Shown: positions 8,957 to 10,427 of the stretch, piece by piece
Position numbering within the stretch: position 1 is the stretch's first letter
Layout of the letters: each line of letters begins with the position of its first letter
Source of the DNA: Chrysomallon squamiferum
Lineage: Eukaryota > Mollusca > Gastropoda > Neomphalida > Peltospiridae
Direction: 5' to 3'
Assembly (NCBI GenBank): GCA_012295275.1
Contig: CM022675.1
Location: 5,312,776 to 5,323,202 of the forward strand
Length of the DNA: 10,427 nt
Program-made: the position numbers and the translations under genes
The notes under the pieces: generated by a model
Seen by the model: the letters and a program-made list of their open reading frames with translations, nothing else
Told to the model about the DNA's origin: nothing
Database searches by the model: none

Positions 8957-9179
8957 AATTTTTTGTAAAAGTATTCTTGCAATGACAATAACAGATTTCT
9001 TCTTCATTTCATCAATATAATCATTACTGCTGAAATATTTTCAGGTTTTGTTAAAGAAAATTAGAGAAGTTGAATATTTCTGAAATAGTATTTGTGTATG
9101 AAAAGGCATGGTATGTGTTTACCTGTTTAAGCAGACTCTCTGTAGGTGTGACACTAAGAATGATGACAGCTGGTTTCTC
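8957..9179 (-). other. Candidate pair of exons on the minus strand (weak)
   Basis: Read on the minus strand, segment 9179-9123 (57 bases) ends AAACAG before GTAAAC. A 93-base stretch (9122-9030) follows that begins GTAAAC and ends with a pyrimidine-bearing ATATTTCAG. Segment 9029-8957 (73 bases) comes next and ends before GTAAGATATC. One frame passes through both segments without a stop, ending in SNDYIDEMKKKSVIVIARIL. The upstream acceptor (TTTTAAAG) is poor and no family is recognised. A chance arrangement is quite possible, since the first segment is also open in a second frame. It could be a fragment of an intron-rich host gene or a decayed copy. Confidence 0.2.
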
Positions 9180-9198
9180 CTTTAAAATCATCATTACA

Positions 9199-9265
9199 TA
9201 GATGCATATATACATATACACATACATGCACACATGTACATACACACAAACACATACATACAAGA
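9199..9265. repeat. Imperfect CA/TACATA tract
   Basis: Alternating ACAC, ATAC and ATGC units with no coding value. Open frames across it are low-complexity artefacts. Its strand sense is the reverse of the TG-rich tract at 9643-9918. Confidence 0.85.
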
Positions 9266-9642
9266 CATACAATAAATGCAAAAATGATTTAATCTACAAT
9301 ATCAAAATGTATTTTCTTTTTTTATTTCCTACTTATTCTTTCTTTGTTAACAAATTATGGAAAATGCATCAAAGACAGAACTGATAAAAATCTGCTCAGT
9401 CATTTTGTGGTTTTGCTTCATTTACCAGTTTGAAAATGTCGTTTTCCAGAGAACAGTCTGTTAAAAACATTGGTGTGAAAATGGTTAAGTGATTTTCAGT
9501 TAGGATAATTTGTGAAAAATAATTAACAATTGTAAATTACTCAGTCTGTGTAAATATTTAAAATGTTAACAGAACAGATTTTTAAACTGGCATAAATACT
9601 TCAGCAAATTGTTAAATGAAAATATTTAACTGGAAATAGTTT
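9266..9642. other. No gene recognised
   Basis: AT-rich DNA. A minus-strand frame near 9457-9397 reads CSLENDIFKLVNEAKPQND and then stops. It is preceded by TTTTTAACAG, like a splice acceptor, but it is too short to call an exon. Confidence 0.45.
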
Positions 9643-9918
9643 TGTGTGCATGTGTGTGTGTGTGTTATGTATGTGTATGTGTGTATCAGTGTTGGTGTGT
9701 TTGTGTCTGTGTATATATGAGTGCTTGTATATGCATGTTTGTAAGTGTTTTTCTGTGTAGTACGTGTGTATGCATGTGTGTTCGTGTGTTTGTTTATGTA
9801 TATGTGCATGTAAATATGTTTATATGTATATGTGTGTCTGTCTATATTTGTATAGGTATGTTTTTGTTAATGTGTGTCTGTGTGTGTGTGTGTGTATGTG
9901 TGTATGTATGTTTCTTTA
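9643..9918. repeat. Degenerate TG/TATG-rich tract
   Basis: TGTG, TATG and TGCATG units are mixed over about 275 bases, with purer TG runs near 9652-9665 and 9873-9895. It is an old, interrupted microsatellite, in contrast to the pure TG tract at 5401-5775. The Cys/Val/Tyr-rich plus-strand frames here are artefacts. Confidence 0.9.
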
Positions 9919-10278
9919 TATATACATGTTGCATGTAGATCTGTGCATAAATCTTACTAAACAGTAAAAATATTTCAGACATGTTTTTTCAACACAAACA
10001 AATATCTTTGCCTTAAGTTGGCTTCACTTTGATCAGACAACCTTCATCTGTTGATTGAGTTACAGAATCCCAGCAAGAAATGATTTAATCTAAAATATCA
10101 GAACATGATTTAACATCAATCTTTCCTCATTTTTTTCTTGTCCAAAAATATCTAACTCAGTATCTTCTGACAGAAATATCAATAAATCTGTCAGTCAAGC
10201 AAACGAAAAAATGAAAAATTAAATGTTTTCATAAAGATTTCTACTTTTATTTTTTATGAGCTAAATCTTTCCTAGAGG
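9919..10278. other. No gene recognised
   Basis: AT-rich sequence without recognisable coding, RNA or transposon signal on either strand. It contains a near-copy (10078-10107) of a segment at 9282-9310. Confidence 0.5.
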
Positions 10279-10427
10279 GAGGTAACTAAACTAGTTTATC
10301 TCCCCATCCTGTAGAGCTCTTTTATCATGGAAGTTGTAAATGTATTATTTACAAAGTGAGATAACTAAATTAGGTTATCTTCTCCTCCTGTCAGAGCTCT
10401 TTTTTGATATAAGTCGTGAAGTGTATT
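10279..10427. repeat. 79-bp tandem duplication, second copy cut by the window edge
   Basis: Two head-to-tail copies start at GAGGTAACTAAA (10279) and GAGATAACTAAA (10358). They share TTATCT, TCCTGT, AGAGCTCTTTT and GTATT blocks, and roughly four in five bases match by eye. Each begins with a symmetric element: TAAACTAGTTTA (10287-10298) in the first, GATAAC...GTTATC (10360-10379) in the second. This may be the start of a longer tandem array or part of a dispersed repeat. Confidence 0.75.

Noticed and set aside
9642-9967. Cys/Val/Tyr-rich plus-strand frames of 67-98 codons, and a Thr/His-rich minus-strand frame
   Set aside because: They arise from the degenerate TG/TATG tract.

Overview
The window looks like intergenic or intronic DNA from an invertebrate animal. 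It is AT-rich, full of simple repeats, and carries a minisatellite array, a decayed DNA transposon and what looks like a fossil viral insertion. The lineage cannot be fixed from the sequence. A mollusc, perhaps a cephalopod, is a guess based on repeat style (long perfect TG tract, AAT/ATT tracts, GAGATAACT-type repeat at the right end). No intact protein-coding gene is visible. Most open frames are by-products of repeats.

Layout. 1-2040 is AT-rich DNA with AAT, GAT, CTA, ATT and CAA tracts and no gene I recognise. 2050-5280 is different in character: it is less simple in sequence and has a palindrome cluster, a TATA box, and two successive plus-strand coding-like stretches broken by frameshifts and stops. 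The first (2232-3915) has features suggestive of a parvovirus/densovirus-like capsid. The second (4020-5279) is unidentified but could belong to the same insertion. I read this block as a candidate endogenous viral element.

5401-5775 is a perfect TG tract of about 187 units. It abuts a minisatellite of 33-bp units (5779-7660, roughly 55 unit lengths). A 705-bp, transposase-defective Tigger/pogo-like element (7663-8367) sits inside the array, flanked by TA on both sides, and about three diverged array units continue to 8466. The rest, 8467-10427, has no recognised gene. It holds a weak pair of splice-bounded open segments on the minus strand (8957-9179), CA- and TG-rich tracts, and a 79-bp tandem duplication at the right edge.

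Nothing here works together as a pathway. The interest lies in the layered insertion history: a candidate viral fossil, then expansion of satellite DNA, then a transposon landing in the satellite.
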